Shown here piece by piece: positions 4,945 through 6,952 of a stretch of DNA of 6,952 bases. The stretch comes from Cyanobacteria bacterium UBA11370 (GTDB taxonomy: Bacteria; Cyanobacteriota; Cyanobacteriia; Cyanobacteriales; Coleofasciculaceae). The notes under the pieces were generated by a model that worked only from the letters and a program-made list of their open reading frames with translations, did not search any database and was not told the DNA's origin. A program made the position numbers and the translations under genes. Each line of letters begins with the position of its first letter. Positions within the stretch are counted from its first letter, which is position 1. Where the stretch lies: contig DNGI01000171.1 in assembly GCA_003486645.1 (NCBI GenBank), positions 1-6,952 of the forward strand, given 5' to 3'.

Positions 4945-6063
4945 CTACTCTCCTTCAAACGTCCATTCTTGAGTTCCAATCCGAATAATACTATGGCCTG
5001 GAATTAACCAACAGGGTTGATGAGGAGCAAGTCGCTGTCCATTCAAAAATGTACCATTAGAACTGCCGACATCAGTTAATTGATAGCGCACTTTTCCTTG
5101 AGTATCAGTTTGTTGAATAATTCGCGCATGATAGCGAGAACATAACCCATCATCTAACACCAAAGTATTACTGGGTTCTCGTCCAATGGTGCAGGGAGTT
5201 GATGATAAAACGAAAATTGCACCCGATGTGCGATGTACTAAACGGGCTAAAATTTTTCCTGAATCTTCAGCAAGGATAGTTGGGGCTAGTATGGGTCGAT
5301 CGCTCACTGGTAAACTGGCTGGAGTGGGTACTTCTCCTTGAAGGGTAATGTTATTAATATCTCGATGAGCGGTAAGGGGGGGAATGTTTGCATTCGGATT
5401 GCTACTGGAAACAATATTAACCTGCTGGACGGGAGGGGGAGGTAAAATAGAGCGACCCGCTTCTGCAATCTGCATTTGCAACGCTGCTTCATGTTGCGCT
5501 TCCTGTCTCGCACTCATCCCTTCCACTTGACGAATAATTCCGCGAGTTTGAGGAAAATTAATATCACTCACTCGGACATCTTCTAGGGCAAAACCTAAAC
5601 TATAGGAAACATCCCCATGGTCGAGTAGGTATTGGCGGACTTGCGATCGCCCTTGATTAATCAACTGTTCCATCCACAATTGACCCACAGCTACTCCCAG
5701 ATTATCTTTAATCGCACTAGTCAGGGCAGCGATCGGGTCGGAGATTTCCACCGCGACTCGTTTAGGGTCTACCACCTGATACATTACATTCAGGGAGATA
5801 TTAATCAAATATTGGTCGCGGGATAAAAAGTCTCCTTGAGAGGTAATTTCTAAATTACGGATTTTGCTGTCTACGAGAATCAGTTGGCATTGTTCAAGCA
5901 AAGGGAGGGCAAAGCTGAAGTGACGACCGGGCTTTAATGTCCGTATGAGTTTACCATTTTTGACAAGCAACCCTGTATAACCAGCCTCAATGAAATCCAT
6001 ACTCAACCCAACCCAGCGTTCTGGGTTCAGCGTTTGAATGAGGGGGGAAGAGGGCTTAGACAT
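4945..6063 (-). CDS. SPFH/Band 7 domain protein with C-terminal FHA domain
   Basis: A 372-residue two-domain protein from ATG 6063. No SD is visible; M22 is a less likely later start. Residues about 20-185 resemble an SPFH/Band 7 (stomatin-like) domain: GYTGLLVKNGKLIRTLKPGR near the start, SRDQYLINISLNVMYQVVDP at about 81-100, then helices and EDVRVSDINFP. A helical QEAQHEAALQMQIAEA stretch and a proline/asparagine-rich linker (about 205-270) follow. Residues about 271-370 are a complete FHA domain with GRE (294-296), SRYH (309-312), GSSNGTFLNG (333-342) and the final strands. FHA domains bind phosphothreonine; SPFH proteins assemble ring or cage scaffolds, usually on membranes. Here no N-terminal hydrophobic anchor is visible, so it is probably cytosolic or peripheral. 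It stands alone; a link to Ser/Thr kinase signalling is inferred from the FHA domain only. Confidence 0.88.
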   Translation of the reverse strand: MSKPSSPLIQTLNPERWVGLSMDFIEAGYTGLLVKNGKLIRTLKPGRHFSFALPLLEQCQLILVDSKIRNLEITSQGDFLSRDQYLINISLNVMYQVVDPKRVAVEISDPIAALTSAIKDNLGVAVGQLWMEQLINQGRSQVRQYLLDHGDVSYSLGFALEDVRVSDINFPQTRGIIRQVEGMSARQEAQHEAALQMQIAEAGRSILPPPPVQQVNIVSSSNPNANIPPLTAHRDINNITLQGEVPTPASLPVSDRPILAPTILAEDSGKILARLVHRTSGAIFVLSSTPCTIGREPSNTLVLDDGLCSRYHARIIQQTDTQGKVRYQLTDVGSSNGTFLNGQRLAPHQPCWLIPGHSIIRIGTQEWTFEGE

Positions 6064-6134
6064 CGGACTGTAGTTAATGTGGGGAGGGATGTACTTTTAG
6101 GGTAGCAAGCTTTTTAGGGGTTAATAGAACGACA

Positions 6135-6272
6135 ATGTGCAAAAAAGCTGAACAGTTGATTGAACAAGAACGGCAACGTAGGGAACGTTTGGCGGCATTA
6201 TTGTGGGAACAAGGAATTGATCCCAATGAAGTCTTGTCGGGCGAGCGATCGCATAAGGCAACTGATGATTAA
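6135..6272 (+). CDS. Small 45-residue protein resembling a Uma2-family C-terminal tail
   Basis: ATG 6135 to TAA 6270-6272. The product is a charged single helix (LIEQERQRRERLAALLWEQG) ending in IDPNEV and a short polar tail. The pattern 'ERQRxERLAALLxxxGIDPxx' is what I recall from the C-terminal coiled-coil tail of many cyanobacterial Uma2-family (PD-(D/E)XK) proteins. Here it stands alone with its own start and stop. There is no clear SD. It lies 42 bases upstream of the Rpn-like gene, on the same strand, so the two could be cotranscribed. It may be a real small gene or a remnant of a longer Uma2 gene; the bases upstream show no in-frame continuation that I can recognise. Confidence 0.55.
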   Translation: MCKKAEQLIEQERQRRERLAALLWEQGIDPNEVLSGERSHKATDD

Positions 6273-6314
6273 TTTTAACTAAGATTTGGCATTATTATAG
6301 TATTTCACTAAAAA

Positions 6315-6952
6315 ATGACCCGATTTGTTCATGACCAATTTGCGAAGGACTATCTCAAAGAATTATTATCCCCAATTGGGGAGGTTGAAACCAGCCGTGA
6401 TGTGCCAGGGGAAGTGCGAGAAATTGATGTTTTGTTTACGCCTAAATCTAGCCCTGCTGATTACCTAGAAAGGCTGGGATTACTGGGAGAATTGGCTAGA
6501 ACTCCTGCTATATTTGAACCCTTTCGGAATGCTGTTACACCCAGTCAAATTCGGAGTTGTATGGGTAAGCTTTTTGATGTTCATGCTCAATTAGAACGAC
6601 AGGCAAAACGAGAAGGTAGGCGACTTGATAGTGTACAATTACCTCACTTGTGGATTTTGACTCCTACGGCTTCATCAGCTTTATTAGAAGGGTTTAACTT
6701 TCGAGCTATTTCTGAATCTTCGGATAGATCAGGAGTTTATGTGTTGGGAAGTTATTGGTTAACCGGACTGGTAGCAATTCACCAACTACCTCGTACTTCA
6801 GAAACTCTCTGGGTGAGAATTTTGGGTAAGGGAGGGGTGCAAAAGCAGGCGATTCAAGAAGTAGCGGCACTACCAGCGGATAACTTATTACGGGAGAATG
6901 CGTTAGAGTTATTATATAATTTGCAAGTAAACTTGACAGCGAATCAAGAGTT
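6315..6952 (+). CDS. Rpn/PD-(D/E)XK-like cyanobacterial protein, 3' end cut by window edge
   Basis: Open from ATG 6315 through 212 complete codons to the right edge, with no stop. It opens MTRFVHDQFAKDYLKELLSP, followed by GEVREIDVLFTP (about 32-43), LWILTPTAS (112-120), VAIHQLPRTSETLWVRILG (about 153-171) and ALPADNLLRENALELLYNLQ (about 185-204). This matches a common multi-copy cyanobacterial family, often mislabelled 'flagellar assembly protein H', related to the Rpn (recombination-promoting nuclease/PD-(D/E)XK transposase-like) proteins. The E33/D38 pair in GEVREIDVLF is a plausible part of a nuclease active site, but I cannot confirm that it is intact. The family usually runs to roughly 250-300 residues, so perhaps a quarter is missing. 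No SD is visible; five A's precede the ATG. The function of the family is poorly known. Confidence 0.82.
   Translation, partial: MTRFVHDQFAKDYLKELLSPIGEVETSRDVPGEVREIDVLFTPKSSPADYLERLGLLGELARTPAIFEPFRNAVTPSQIRSCMGKLFDVHAQLERQAKREGRRLDSVQLPHLWILTPTASSALLEGFNFRAISESSDRSGVYVLGSYWLTGLVAIHQLPRTSETLWVRILGKGGVQKQAIQEVAALPADNLLRENALELLYNLQVNLTANQE

Noticed and set aside
5304..5513. 69-codon minus-strand frame
   Set aside because: Out-of-frame shadow inside the linker region of the SPFH-FHA gene; no family resemblance.
5632..5826. 64-codon plus-strand frame
   Set aside because: Antisense to the SPFH domain of the real gene; no start signal or domain.
1..6952. CRISPR arrays, tRNA or rRNA genes
   Set aside because: No regularly spaced direct repeats and no recognisable tRNA or rRNA core sequences on reading through. 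The only long repeats are the higBA copies.

Overview
The window looks like an accessory stretch of a cyanobacterial chromosome. I count at least nine copies of the HIP1 octamer GCGATCGC (623, 1765, 2628, 3422, 4259, 4602, 4730, 5643 and 6245), far more than chance predicts in 7 kb. The protein families also fit: a cyanobacterial-type B12-binding radical SAM protein, several small toxin-antitoxin (TA) pairs, and an Rpn/'flagellar assembly protein H'-like protein. I cannot place the genus.

Layout, left to right. (1) 26-1630, minus: a B12-binding radical SAM enzyme with a DUF4070-type C-terminus, related to the hopanoid C-2 methylase group; complete and isolated. (2) 1774-2407, minus: a DUF433 antitoxin-like gene overlapping by ATGA a DUF5615 PIN-like toxin gene that is broken by a frameshift and an in-frame stop. 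(3) 2481-2560: a near-perfect 80-bp copy of the junction between higB and higA, which lie intact 1.6 kb downstream. (4) 2576-3381, minus: a tightly coupled pair of small genes of no family I recognise. (5) 3430-3465: a second, more diverged scrap of higA. (6) 3552-3855, plus: a VapB-like antitoxin followed by the first 29 codons of a PIN-domain VapC toxin. (7) 3880-4561, plus: an apparently intact higB-higA pair. (8) 4562-4944: non-coding, with a GAGGGGGA repeat. (9) 4945-6063, minus: an SPFH/Band 7 domain fused to a C-terminal FHA domain. (10) 6135-6272, plus: a 45-codon gene resembling the C-terminal tail of Uma2-family proteins. (11) 6315 to the right edge, plus: an Rpn/PD-(D/E)XK-like protein cut by the window end.

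The centre (1774-4561) is a small TA island in which three modules have been shuffled. Two have lost the toxin but kept the antitoxin; only HigBA looks functional. The two higA scraps lie in the same order and orientation as in the intact gene and bracket the unknown two-gene cassette. This suggests that the cassette replaced the middle of a duplicated higBA locus. That cassette (2576-3381) is the best candidate here for something undescribed, and the most useful target for comparative genomics. No function is claimed for it.
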